A stretch of 45,983 bases of DNA. Source: Thermoguttaceae bacterium. Lineage in GTDB: Bacteria > Planctomycetota > Planctomycetia > Pirellulales > Thermoguttaceae. This document shows, piece by piece, positions 25,633-34,774 of this stretch; within the stretch, counting starts at the first letter, position 1; each line of letters starts with the position of its first letter. The stretch spans positions 1-45,983 of the forward strand of contig JAFTCU010000038.1 in NCBI GenBank assembly GCA_017454585.1, given 5' to 3'. The notes below the pieces were generated by a model, which saw nothing but the letters and a program-made list of their open reading frames with translations, searched no databases and was not told the DNA's origin. The position numbers and the translations under genes were made by a program.

Positions 25633-28600
25633 AGATGAATGTTTCTTCCGCATCGGCTTTTACCCGTCTGGTTTTCTCCGTGGGCCAAATGCTTTTGGTT
25701 ACGCTCCTGATGGTTCTTTTGATTTGGAATCCTCATGGACGTGCGGAACAGCTTGAACCTCCAGCGAGAACTGTTTCACCTTTAGCTCCTGAAAAGGGGA
25801 CGGAATTGCCTAAAGACCAGTCGACCGAGGTCTCCAGGGAGATTCCATGGATTTTTATTCCGCTGGATTCTGAAGGAAAACGGGCTGGGGAAGATTTTTA
25901 TGTTCCGCTGGAAATCCTTCAAAACCATTTTCAGCAGTCAAAAGCGCTGAAAAACGCTCAGAAGCCGGGATATTTTTTCCGCAAGGCCCTTTACTCCGGC
26001 ACGGTTTCACAAAATCTCACCTCGCGAGATTTTAGCGTTGACTCACTTCGAGCCTCTTTTGAAGTGGAAGTTTTCGTCCCGGAAACGAAAATTACTCTTC
26101 CGTTTACCCAGTCACAGATTTACCTTGTTCCGGGTTCCGCACTTTTGAACGGAGAACCCTTTCAAATTGTTTGGGAGGACGGGAAGCCCGTGGTCAATTT
26201 CCCCAAAACGGGCCGATATGCTCTTGAGTTTACGCTCATCCCAATCGTGGAGCCGATGGAGTCCTCGCCGTCTTCACTGGAATCGGAAGGGCTGAATCTT
26301 GAGCCAATTTCGGATTCTTCCGAGGAGTCTCTTCCCAATTCGGGGAATGAATTGTCGATGAGCGGTTTCCGTTTTTCGATCCCTGCGATTTCCAGCGCGC
26401 GCCTGGAGCTGCAGGTTCCACAGGGGATTAATTCGATCGAGTTCCCGACCGCCCTTGGAAGTCAGGAGTACGACGAAAATTCTCGTACCTGGCTCGTAAG
26501 TCTTGGGGCTGCTCAGCAGTTGACGGTTCAGTGGAAAACGCAAAAAGTACGGACTGGTACGCCCGGGATCCTGACTGTCGAAGAGCTTTGTGTATGGCGC
26601 CTGGAAGAAAGAAGCCAGCATCTGGAATACCGCACGAGATTTCATTCCTCGGAAGAAGCGTTTTCACGAATGGAATGGGTCGTGGATTCCAGGCTGGCTT
26701 TCAAGTCTGAGAACCTTAGGGTTTTCGTTCAGACAGAAAAACGGAACGATGGTTTTTCCTCAGGAACAGAGTATGCCGCGGGAAGTATGCCTAATATGCC
26801 TTTTTCCCGAGCGTTGACGTATTCATTAGTTCCGTTTATGGGGGAGAAAACGGTTCAGACTCGTATTGAGGGGAATGTTTGCCGAATCATTTTGACGCTT
26901 GCCCAACCCGTGAGTGAACCGGTTTTGGTCATTTTCCCGCTTGAAAATACTTCGGCAGGAAATATTGGTTCCTACCGGCTTCCGTTGGTTCGAACCGAAA
27001 AAACGAAAGTCACGCACCGCTGGTTTCAGGTGATTTCCGCGCCTAATTTCCATCTGGAACTCCCTCAAACGGGGACGATCCCATTGATTTCTCCGCAGGA
27101 ATTCAGGTCTGTCTGGGAAGAGCTCAGCCCTGTTTCAGTCCTGGGAACGGATTATTACGCAGAATCAGCCGAATCTGTGAATCCAGGGGACATGACGGTT
27201 TTTTCCGAAAACTCCCTGGTCATTGACGCCAGTCAATCCGTGAATCAGTCTCAGACCTGGACGATCAAATCGGGACCGCTCCCGGCCATTTCGACCATTC
27301 ACGAAAATCTTTCCTGCGCGTTTGACAAAGACCTGGTCACGGTCCAGTTCCTTTTGCAATTTGCCAGTCCGGAAGCGATTCCATCGCTTTTTCACGTTCA
27401 TATTCCGGAAGGACTGAATATCCAAAAAGTTATTCTTCATCAGGGAATGACTCAGAAAAATCTGCGTTTTTCGCGCAACCAGAACGATCGGCTTGGAATT
27501 TTTAACGATAAAGTTTCGCCTGATACGTCCGAATCACGTAATTCCACGGGAAACGAAGAACCCACAGCCGGAACCCGTGAGTCTGATTCCTCGCTTCCCC
27601 CAATGCTTCCGGAGTCGATCCCATCTCCCGTCGTGAAACGTTCTGCCGAGGCAGAAATATCCTCGGCCTGTTCTGTGGAAATCGTTGGAACACTTGACGT
27701 TTTGGATTTTGGTGCGAAAAAAGAAACAAAGTTTCCTTTCCCGGACGTTCGGGTTTCGGAGCCGTCTCTTCATTCGGTCCTGCGTACGGTTCATCTTTTC
27801 CGTTCCTCGCGTGTGTTGGTGAATTGTCCGATTCCTGCAGGCTGCCGGGAAATGGAAGAATCAGTTTCCACGCGCGTTTCGGGGCTTTTCGCTTTTGAAA
27901 ATCTTCGACTCGTTTCCGCTTTTTCGGCTCCGCCTTTAGAGCCGATTAAAACCATTATTCAGATTCGGCCGAATCAGCCGAAGGTTTTGATTAATACACG
28001 AACGTTCCTCCGAATCCCCCGAGAATTGACCCTTCCGACCGATGACGGCTCGTTGAAACTTGCCAATCCGGTTCAGGGGAACGATTTGGATTCTGGCGCG
28101 GACTCATCGTTGGCTCCTTCTTCCACGGAAATTTCCGGGAGGGAGTTGGCCGAGTCTGCGGATTCCGCTCTTTCAACCGGGAAAAAAGATTTGGAAGACG
28201 GGATTCCCGGTTCTTCGCCTGATCGACGGCGCAGAGGAATTTCACCGGCGATGCTCCCGGAGGAGTCCCTGAATGAGTCGCCCGTTTATTCCAGCAACTC
28301 GCACTGGCAAATGACCATGGAAATGCTTTTGACGGTTGAAAAAGGGGTGATGGACGAAATCGTTCTGGAAATGCCTGCCTCAATTTCCCAGCCGTACGTT
28401 TTGGAGCCTCCTATGCCCTACGAGCTGGAACCTGTTTCGGAACAGGAAATTTCCTCCGATGAGAAAACCGTTAAGCGAGGTGCGAAAAATTCGAGTGATA
28501 AAAAACCGAAAAGGGATTCAGGTTTTACGTCGGGGATTTCCTCCGCTTCGAAGAACTCTGAAGCGTGGGTTCGGCTGATCATTCACCCCCGAAAACCCGT

Positions 28601-30272
28601 TTCTGGGAACCTGGCACTTCGCCTTACGGCAGATATTCAGGACACTTCGCTTGATTCAGCAGTACAGAATTCACTGGTTCGTCTTTCCAATCTGCGTTTT
28701 CCGGGAATTACCGTCCAGAACCAGGATGTTTTGCTTCCCGCACTGCGTTCAGAAAGCCGCAAGGAACAGTTTCGCTGGTTTACTGAGGGAATGATCCCTC
28801 TTCCTGTTTCACGTATGAGGGTCCCCGTGTCGGCTTCCGGTTCGGCTCCCGTTTCCGGCACGGATCCACAGGAAACAGAAACCGGCTTGAAATTTGAAAA
28901 TCCGTTTACGCTCGAGTGGAAGGCCCCGACTTCGGGAACCTCTGGCAGTGAAGGAAACCTTTTCAGAGTTTACCACGTGATCGAGGAACACTGTTTTGCC
29001 CAGCTTCAGGTTCAGAGTTTTGATCTGCTGAATCCTGCTGTAGAACTGACGACGCACTCCATTTTCTGGAATTCGGAGAAGGAATTTCTCGGCGTTACTT
29101 CTCTGGACGTTATACCCCAGAAAGCGCAAACCTGTGTCCTTCGGCTTCCCGCAAAGATGAAACTTCTGGAGCTCCATCTGGATTCGCGGCCGGTTCAGCT
29201 CGAGGAAGTGGTCTGGGATGAAAGCCGATCAGAATTCTTGCCGGTTTCCAGTGCCCAGAGACACGAGCCATCAGCGAAGGAATACCGTACATTCCGCGTG
29301 ACGCTTCGCTCGTTTCAGCTTCCGCAGCATCTGGAAATTTTGTATCACGGCAACGTTTCCGACTGGCAGACGGGGAGGCTCCCCGGAAGTTCAGCGGAAC
29401 CGCAGGGGGAGAACCGTTTGTATCAGCTTGACCTCCCTGTCCTGCTTCAGCAGAGAATGAACGAAATTGTACCGATTGATTCACGCAGCGGCGCGGCTTT
29501 TTTCTTTTTGCCGAATGATTCCAGATTGAATCTTTGGTCGGTAACACAGAATGAGACGATTTCCGGACAGACCCAAAGGCTGGCACCGCTTGCGCAGCGT
29601 TCATGGGGGCGTGTGCAAATCGTCTGTATGGAACGTCTGCGTGATTTGCTCACCCGGGTTCTTTCGCCGCGTTTGACGGGTTCGGTAACGCAACGGGAAC
29701 GAACTGCCTGGCTGGAAAACTGGCACTTGCTCTGGCTGGGAGTGGAAAACCTTGTTGAAGTGACACTTTCGGAGCACCCGGAATTCGTGACGGAGGAAAT
29801 TCAACTGAATTTCAGTCAGCTTCAGACGGAAGGTGGTCAGCTCTTTGCAGAATCACTCCCGCCGGAGTCGATGGAAGAGGGGACGCTGCTCCACAATATT
29901 AATGAATTCCGACAGAATTCGCTCTGGCTGGTTTTCATCAGGAATCTTCCCAACGAGGTGAAACAGCTGGCCGCCTTTGAAACGGGGAGCAGCTCGCGTT
30001 TTTACATGATGGAAAAAAATCCGAGCAGTTTTACATTCCCAAAGCACACGTGGGCGGTACTTTATACGCTCCTTTTCACGTTTATGATTTCACTTGGTTT
30101 ATACTTTTACCCGGTGATTTCGGAGGAAATACGTACGACTCCATTCTGGCTGGTTTGTTCCGGCTCGCTCTGGATACTCTGCGGTTTGAATATTTGGATT
30201 GGGCTTTTGCTTCTGGTTCTTTCAATCATAACGCTCAGCTGGCGGATCATGAAACTTGTGCAGGAGGAATGA
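25629..30272 (+). CDS. Giant exported membrane-anchored protein 3
   Basis: 1,547 residues. The ATG overlaps the previous stop and a strong AGGAGG lies 8 bp upstream. A signal peptide (VGQMLLVTLLMVLLIWNPHGRA) is followed by a conserved-looking entry region: WIFIPLDSEGKRAGEDFYVPLEILQ, then GYFFRKALYSGTV. Such 'IFIP-D--G------VPLE' starts are, from memory, common to a family of large planctomycete secreted proteins. Beta-rich sequence continues to ~1,470 with low-complexity linkers (~640-680, ~800-870, ~940-980). Two membrane helices close the protein (AVLYTLLFTFMISLGLYFY; FWLVCSGSLWILCGLNIWIG...), with a short basic tail. No enzyme motif is seen. It is the last gene of the operon and converges on rmuC. 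Confidence 0.85.
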   Translation: MKMNVSSASAFTRLVFSVGQMLLVTLLMVLLIWNPHGRAEQLEPPARTVSPLAPEKGTELPKDQSTEVSREIPWIFIPLDSEGKRAGEDFYVPLEILQNHFQQSKALKNAQKPGYFFRKALYSGTVSQNLTSRDFSVDSLRASFEVEVFVPETKITLPFTQSQIYLVPGSALLNGEPFQIVWEDGKPVVNFPKTGRYALEFTLIPIVEPMESSPSSLESEGLNLEPISDSSEESLPNSGNELSMSGFRFSIPAISSARLELQVPQGINSIEFPTALGSQEYDENSRTWLVSLGAAQQLTVQWKTQKVRTGTPGILTVEELCVWRLEERSQHLEYRTRFHSSEEAFSRMEWVVDSRLAFKSENLRVFVQTEKRNDGFSSGTEYAAGSMPNMPFSRALTYSLVPFMGEKTVQTRIEGNVCRIILTLAQPVSEPVLVIFPLENTSAGNIGSYRLPLVRTEKTKVTHRWFQVISAPNFHLELPQTGTIPLISPQEFRSVWEELSPVSVLGTDYYAESAESVNPGDMTVFSENSLVIDASQSVNQSQTWTIKSGPLPAISTIHENLSCAFDKDLVTVQFLLQFASPEAIPSLFHVHIPEGLNIQKVILHQGMTQKNLRFSRNQNDRLGIFNDKVSPDTSESRNSTGNEEPTAGTRESDSSLPPMLPESIPSPVVKRSAEAEISSACSVEIVGTLDVLDFGAKKETKFPFPDVRVSEPSLHSVLRTVHLFRSSRVLVNCPIPAGCREMEESVSTRVSGLFAFENLRLVSAFSAPPLEPIKTIIQIRPNQPKVLINTRTFLRIPRELTLPTDDGSLKLANPVQGNDLDSGADSSLAPSSTEISGRELAESADSALSTGKKDLEDGIPGSSPDRRRRGISPAMLPEESLNESPVYSSNSHWQMTMEMLLTVEKGVMDEIVLEMPASISQPYVLEPPMPYELEPVSEQEISSDEKTVKRGAKNSSDKKPKRDSGFTSGISSASKNSEAWVRLIIHPRKPVSGNLALRLTADIQDTSLDSAVQNSLVRLSNLRFPGITVQNQDVLLPALRSESRKEQFRWFTEGMIPLPVSRMRVPVSASGSAPVSGTDPQETETGLKFENPFTLEWKAPTSGTSGSEGNLFRVYHVIEEHCFAQLQVQSFDLLNPAVELTTHSIFWNSEKEFLGVTSLDVIPQKAQTCVLRLPAKMKLLELHLDSRPVQLEEVVWDESRSEFLPVSSAQRHEPSAKEYRTFRVTLRSFQLPQHLEILYHGNVSDWQTGRLPGSSAEPQGENRLYQLDLPVLLQQRMNEIVPIDSRSGAAFFFLPNDSRLNLWSVTQNETISGQTQRLAPLAQRSWGRVQIVCMERLRDLLTRVLSPRLTGSVTQRERTAWLENWHLLWLGVENLVEVTLSEHPEFVTEEIQLNFSQLQTEGGQLFAESLPPESMEEGTLLHNINEFRQNSLWLVFIRNLPNEVKQLAAFETGSSSRFYMMEKNPSSFTFPKHTWAVLYTLLFTFMISLGLYFYPVISEEIRTTPFWLVCSGSLWILCGLNIWIGLLLLVLSIITLSWRIMKLVQEE

Positions 30273-30304
30273 TAACACCCCTTCAGTGCGGAGCGTTACA
30301 AGTG

Positions 30305-30330
30305 AACGACGCTTGAATCGTCGTCCTCGC
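30305..30330. repeat. Degenerate GACGACGC-type hairpin between convergent genes
   Basis: AACGACG-CTTGAAT-CGTCGTC followed by CTCGCAG resembles the inverted form of the hairpin family at 36451-36661. It lies in the 69-bp gap between giant protein 3 and rmuC and may serve as a terminator for both. Confidence 0.5.
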
Positions 30331-30341
30331 AGTTTATCAGG

Positions 30342-31940
30342 TTACTCCTCGATCAGAAGCGGCTGGTCATCTTCCTCGCCGGGGAAATCTTCGCTGAGTT
30401 TCAGCAGTTTGGGGTTGATCTGCTTCGTCGTCTGGAGGCCCAGGTCCTTCCACTGGTTGAACTGGCGCACGAGGTTCCCGTTCCCTGAGCAGAACAGTTT
30501 GCACGTATCGTTGTACGCTTTGGACGAAACCTGGATCGCTTCACCGAGCTTGGCGAAACGTTCGGTGATCGTCACGAATTTCTCGTAGATTTTTTGTGCC
30601 GAAGTGAATATTCTGCTCACGTTTTCCGACTGGCGCTGGTTCTGCCAGAGCAGGTTAATGATGTTGAGCGACATCATCAGGTTCGTCGGGTTCACGATGA
30701 CGATCCTTTTTTTGTACGCCTCCATGATCAGGTCCGGGCGCTTATCCATCATGAGGATGTAACTGCCGTCGTGCGGTATGAACATCAGAACATAGCCAAC
30801 GGCGTGTTTCACTTCCTTCTCGTAATTTTTGGAGGCCAGTTCCTCCACGTGTTTTGCGACGGACTGAACGTGGTTTTTCGCCGCCTGCTCCTTTTCTTTT
30901 TCGTCCTCAGCATAAATGTAAGACAGGTAATCCTTGATCGAAACTTTTGAGTCGATGATCACGCACGCCTGCTTTTCCGCGTCGGTCTGCTTCGGGAGCA
31001 GAACCTCCACGTCCGGGATAAACGTTTCACCCTCGCTTCCCGTTTCCCGGGCCTGCGCGAAGTAGTCGATCCCTTTTTTCAGGCCGGAGGCGATGAGAAT
31101 GTTTTCCAGGATGTTTTCACCCCAGTTTCCCTGCATTTTAGGCTTGACGGTCAGTGCGGTAGAGAGTTTTTGCGCCTCGACCCCGATCTGGGTGGTCTGG
31201 TCCTGAAGCCGCGCAATGGTCGTGAGGATGGACGTTTCGAGCTGCTTCTGCTTTTCTTTGTTTTCCACGAACTCGGTCTTGAATCCCTTGAGCTGCTCGC
31301 CGAATGGGGTCAGGATCGTGGCGAGGCTTTCCAGATTAGTCGAGAGCATCCCCTCTTTCTGGATCTTCAGGTTTTCGTTTGTCTGGTTTTTGAACTCGGC
31401 CCGGAGCATCGTGATCGTATTGTCGAGCTGGGTCTTCATCATCCGCGAGGCTTCCTCAAACCTGGTTTTGAAGTTTTCCCGCTCCTCGCTCAGCTGGATC
31501 TTCAGGCTCCGGAGCTGCTCGTCCTTAAAACCGACGGCCATTTCCTTTTCGGACGCGAATTTCTCCTCCAGCACGCGTGTCTGGTCGGCGTGGCGTTTTT
31601 CCATCTGCTCGGCCAGTTCCTTGCGATCCTGGTCAAAACGCTGGAGCATTTCCGTCTTTTCGTTTCCGAATCGGTCGAGGATTTGCTGTTTCTCTTGCTC
31701 GAAGGCTTCCTTCATCCCGGTGATTTGGTTTTCGAGTATCTGCTGGCCCTCCTTCGCGCTGCGGGCATCGGCTTCCAGAGAAATGAGCCGTTCCTGGTAC
31801 TCGGTCTGAACTTCGGCGCGGGCCTTTGCCTCGAGCATCCGGTTTTTCCCGCTTGCAAAGAAAAAACCACCCAGAAAACCGAGCAAAAGGCCGAGAGCCA
31901 GTCCGATGAGTGCCGCGATAAGAACCGGAATTTCCAGCAT
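30342..31940 (-). CDS. rmuC: DNA recombination protein RmuC
   Basis: 532 residues from the ATG at 31940, chosen over in-frame upstream starts because GGAGG lies 8 bp before it and the N-terminus becomes the typical RmuC membrane anchor (LIAALIGLALGLLLGFLGGFFF). Residues ~35-230 form a long coiled coil. The nuclease-like RmuC domain follows: KPKMQGNWGENILENILIASGL, VLLPKQTDAEKQACVIIDSKVSIKDYL, VKHAVGYVLMFIPHDGSYILMM, and IVNPTNLMMSLNIINLLW. RmuC limits DNA inversions and is related to PD-(D/E)xK nucleases. It is convergent with the giant-protein operon and probably monocistronic. Confidence 0.95.
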   Translation of the reverse strand: MLEIPVLIAALIGLALGLLLGFLGGFFFASGKNRMLEAKARAEVQTEYQERLISLEADARSAKEGQQILENQITGMKEAFEQEKQQILDRFGNEKTEMLQRFDQDRKELAEQMEKRHADQTRVLEEKFASEKEMAVGFKDEQLRSLKIQLSEERENFKTRFEEASRMMKTQLDNTITMLRAEFKNQTNENLKIQKEGMLSTNLESLATILTPFGEQLKGFKTEFVENKEKQKQLETSILTTIARLQDQTTQIGVEAQKLSTALTVKPKMQGNWGENILENILIASGLKKGIDYFAQARETGSEGETFIPDVEVLLPKQTDAEKQACVIIDSKVSIKDYLSYIYAEDEKEKEQAAKNHVQSVAKHVEELASKNYEKEVKHAVGYVLMFIPHDGSYILMMDKRPDLIMEAYKKRIVIVNPTNLMMSLNIINLLWQNQRQSENVSRIFTSAQKIYEKFVTITERFAKLGEAIQVSSKAYNDTCKLFCSGNGNLVRQFNQWKDLGLQTTKQINPKLLKLSEDFPGEEDDQPLLIEE

Positions 31941-32040
31941 TGCAAAACCTCCATGTGTCCGAAAATAATTTCTGCCGATTATACCTGGTCTGGGGAAAAA
32001 TTGCAAGGGGGGACCCCACCGTAATGATTCAGGGACCAGG

Positions 32041-32375
32041 CGGAAGTTCACGTCCAGCTCACTGCAAACTCCAGCGACTATAGGCCCCGCGGATCAGGCG
32101 GATGAGGCTGATTCGGGCGGATTTTTTTGAATTTTTAAAAGAAAATCTTAAAAACCTCAAGCCGGTTTCCAAAGAGAAAGTCCACCCAAGTTCAACCCTT
32201 CATTTAAACACGGATTTCCACGGATTAAATGGATTTCCGCAGATTATTTAAAAGGAGTTTTAAATATTTCCCACGCTTCCCAATCAAAAATCGAAATCCG
32301 CCTTAATCCGCCTCATCCGCGGGGCCTATTGCGGCTTTGGGCGTTTTCGGAGGGCTTGAGTTTCGCGTACTCGGG
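32041..32375. repeat. Long inverted-repeat element, copy 2
   Basis: The left end (GTCCAGCTCACTGCA...CTCCAGCGACTATAGGCCCC) and right end (GGGGCCTATTGCGGC...TTTCGCGTACTCGGGG) match the element at 1888-2350 in the same orientation. The outer arms 32091-32121 and 32295-32326 pair. The middle (TTTAAACACGGATTTCCACGG...GATTATTTAAAAGG) matches copy 1 in reverse complement, so the centre is flipped relative to the ends and one inner arm is missing. It fills most of the gap between rmuC and the FHA regulator; no gene is seen. Confidence 0.65.
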
Positions 32376-32444
32376 GCCAGATTTTAGGGCCTGAGTGGAA
32401 AATTCCCGCCCGTAAAGAATTCCAAAAAAATTCCCCCTCTTTCC

Positions 32445-32472
32445 TTGACGTTTTCCCAAAAGAGCGTATAAT
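32445..32472 (+). promoter_or_regulatory. Promoter of the FHA-sigma54 activator gene
   Basis: TTGACG (-35), a 16-bp spacer and a perfect TATAAT (-10) end 42 bp upstream of the GTG start at 32515. This is one of the clearest promoters in the window. Confidence 0.65.
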
Positions 32473-32514
32473 AAAGAAAAAAGTGTTTTCGTACCCAACC
32501 CCCAAGAGGCAAAA

Positions 32515-34608
32515 GTGAGCGTTTCCGCCTATCTCGTTTTTCGTGATGAGTCCCGTTGGAATGAAATCTTCCGTTTAACTTCGGAACGGGTGACGACCAT
32601 CGGCCGTGCCTTGACCAACACGATTGTGTTGAAGGACGACCGGTGCAGCCGCGCACAGGCCGAAATCCGATTTGACGAGGAACAGGACGCCTGGTTTCTG
32701 AAAGATATGCAAAGCCGGAACGGGACCCTCGTGAATGGCCGTAAAATCGCGTCAGGAACCGAATTTCGCCTTTCTCCAAACGACATTTTAATGTTTGGAA
32801 AGTCGCATCTCATGTTCCTCAACGAGCTGCGCGAGCTGCCGTCGGACGGCCCGTATGAGGAAGTTCAGGTCTCTCCAACGCAGGAAATTCCTGCCGTATT
32901 GTTAAATTCAGACCCCAATCTTTCCGAAAGCTCAAATGTTCTTTCCGGTATTCCTGAAGTCACCGAGGAAACGATGATCACTTATCGGAGGGACAAGGCC
33001 CGTTTTTTGGAAACCATCGATTTTGACCGTCCGAGCGGCTCGAACGTAACGGGAAAGCGACTGCGTCGTTCCATCGCCAATCTCTGCCGTCTTGCGATCG
33101 AAATTATGCGCACGGGTGAGCAGAATGCGAAACTGGAACTTGCTCTTGATTATCTGCTTCGGGAACTTCCGGTCAATTTCGCCGCAGTCGAATTGCTTCC
33201 AGTTCCTTCCGAGAAGAATTTCCCGGTTTCTGAATTGGAAGTCGCCGCGGCTAAAGAATCGGGCAAAGATTCCTCTGACTCCATTCCTCCCGGCTACCAG
33301 AAAGTTTCCGACTATCTGGCCCAGACCGTTCTGGATTCGCGTAACGCGGTCATCGCGCGTCATGTGCACGGAGATTCCATCCTCGGGCGCAGAAACAGCG
33401 ATGGAGTTATTGAAACGACGAGCGTGATTTGTGCGCCGATCTTCACGGAAACCCGCCGTTGGGGGCTTCTGCACGTCTATTCCACCGACCCCGCCAAAGT
33501 CCCTGACGTTCAGGATCTCGACATTACGATCGGTGTGGCGGAAATTCTGGGGAATCTCTTCGAAAATCTCCGAGAGCAAAACCAGCTCACAGAAAGCCTG
33601 AGCCGTGCGAGAAACGAAAACGCAGACCTTCTCAAGCAGCTTGGAGTGCGGAGCGAGATCATTGGTATCAGTCCGGCCGTACAGGAAATCGCCCAGCAAA
33701 TCGCTCTGGCTGCGAACAGTCGGGCGACCGTCCTGATCCGTGGTGAAAGCGGCGTGGGTAAAGAACTCGTCGCGCGGGCTGTCCATTTTTCCAGTCAGAG
33801 GAAGAAAGCGCCGTTCATCTGTCTGAACTGCGCCGTCCTTTCCGAGGATTTGCTCGCCAGTGAACTGTTCGGCCATGAACGAGGTGCGTTTACCGGGGCC
33901 ACGGAGCGGAAAATCGGGAAATTCGAGGCGGCAAACGGCGGTACGCTGATGCTCGATGAGATCGGCGAGATGGGGCTGAACATTCAGGCCAAATTCCTGC
34001 GTGTGTTGGAGGGGCATCCCTTCGAGCGTGTGGGCGGTAATAAACCCATTTCTGTCGATGTGCGCGTCATCGCAGCCACAAACCGGGACCTGGAGCAGGA
34101 AGTCATGGCGGGACGTTTCCGCAAGGATCTTTTCTTCCGGCTGCGTGTGGTGGAGATTCTGGTTCCGCCCCTTCGCCAGCGGGTTACGGACATTCCGATC
34201 CTTGCCGAACATTTCTTTCAGTATTTTCGTTCGGAAACTGGCCGGAAATTGCAGGGATTCACGCCTGAAGCGATCGAACGGCTTCAAAAATACGCCTGGC
34301 CGGGGAATATCCGTGAGCTGAAAAACGTGATCGAGCGTGCGGTCGTGCTGGCCCGAGGAACATTTATCGAAGCCTCGGATCTTCTGCTTTCAAATATCGC
34401 GACGGAATCCATGGGCGCAACTGTCACACCTCCGCCGATCATTTCGGCCAAGGCCTTCCAGCCCAAAACGCTGGAGGAGGTCGAGCTGGATTACATCCGC
34501 CGGACGTTAGAATTTACGGAGGGAAACAAAAGCCGCGCCGCCCAGATCCTCGGGATCGAGCGCACGACGCTGGACCGGAAGATCCGCAAGCTGGAAGAGA
34601 AAAATTAA
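32515..34608 (+). CDS. FHA-GAF-AAA+-Fis sigma54-dependent transcriptional activator
   Basis: 697 residues; GTG start with AGAGG upstream. FHA domain at ~1-100 (TTIGRALTNTIV, CSRAQAEI, SRNGTLVNG), which binds phosphothreonine and so couples to Ser/Thr kinases. A GAF-like sensor lies at ~205-350 (VICAPIFTETRRWGLLHVYST). The sigma54-interaction AAA+ domain spans ~375-600: Walker A GESGVGKELVAR, the GAFTGA loop that contacts sigma54 (SELFGHERGAFTGAT), Walker B GGTLMLDEIGEM, VRVIAATN, the Arg-finger region and WPGNIRELKNVIERAV. A Fis-type HTH closes it (~650-697; GNKSRAAQILGIERTTLDRKI). It should activate RpoN promoters in response to phosphorylation and/or a ligand; targets are unknown. A strong bidirectional terminator follows. 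Confidence 0.94.
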   Translation: MSVSAYLVFRDESRWNEIFRLTSERVTTIGRALTNTIVLKDDRCSRAQAEIRFDEEQDAWFLKDMQSRNGTLVNGRKIASGTEFRLSPNDILMFGKSHLMFLNELRELPSDGPYEEVQVSPTQEIPAVLLNSDPNLSESSNVLSGIPEVTEETMITYRRDKARFLETIDFDRPSGSNVTGKRLRRSIANLCRLAIEIMRTGEQNAKLELALDYLLRELPVNFAAVELLPVPSEKNFPVSELEVAAAKESGKDSSDSIPPGYQKVSDYLAQTVLDSRNAVIARHVHGDSILGRRNSDGVIETTSVICAPIFTETRRWGLLHVYSTDPAKVPDVQDLDITIGVAEILGNLFENLREQNQLTESLSRARNENADLLKQLGVRSEIIGISPAVQEIAQQIALAANSRATVLIRGESGVGKELVARAVHFSSQRKKAPFICLNCAVLSEDLLASELFGHERGAFTGATERKIGKFEAANGGTLMLDEIGEMGLNIQAKFLRVLEGHPFERVGGNKPISVDVRVIAATNRDLEQEVMAGRFRKDLFFRLRVVEILVPPLRQRVTDIPILAEHFFQYFRSETGRKLQGFTPEAIERLQKYAWPGNIRELKNVIERAVVLARGTFIEASDLLLSNIATESMGATVTPPPIISAKAFQPKTLEEVELDYIRRTLEFTEGNKSRAAQILGIERTTLDRKIRKLEEKN

Positions 34609-34634
34609 GTAAAACTGATCTGAGAAACGTTTTC

Positions 34635-34669
34635 AAAGATTTTGGACACACTGAGTCCAAAATCTTTTT
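34635..34669 (+). terminator. Rho-independent terminator after the FHA regulator
   Basis: AAAGATTTTGGAC (34635-34647) pairs perfectly with GTCCAAAATCTTT (34655-34667) and is followed by TTC. The A-rich left side would also end minus-strand transcripts. Confidence 0.85.
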
Positions 34670-34774
34670 CCCGGCTTACATGGACTCGTTTTCGTATTCT
34701 GCTTCAGCAGAGCGAAAAGCCGGAAAATTAAAATTCATTTGTTCCCTTTCCCCCCTTTTTTCGAGGAGTTTTTT

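Noticed and set aside
32932..34287. 451-residue minus-strand ORF
   Set aside because: Antisense to the conserved FHA/AAA+ regulator; no recognisable protein features.
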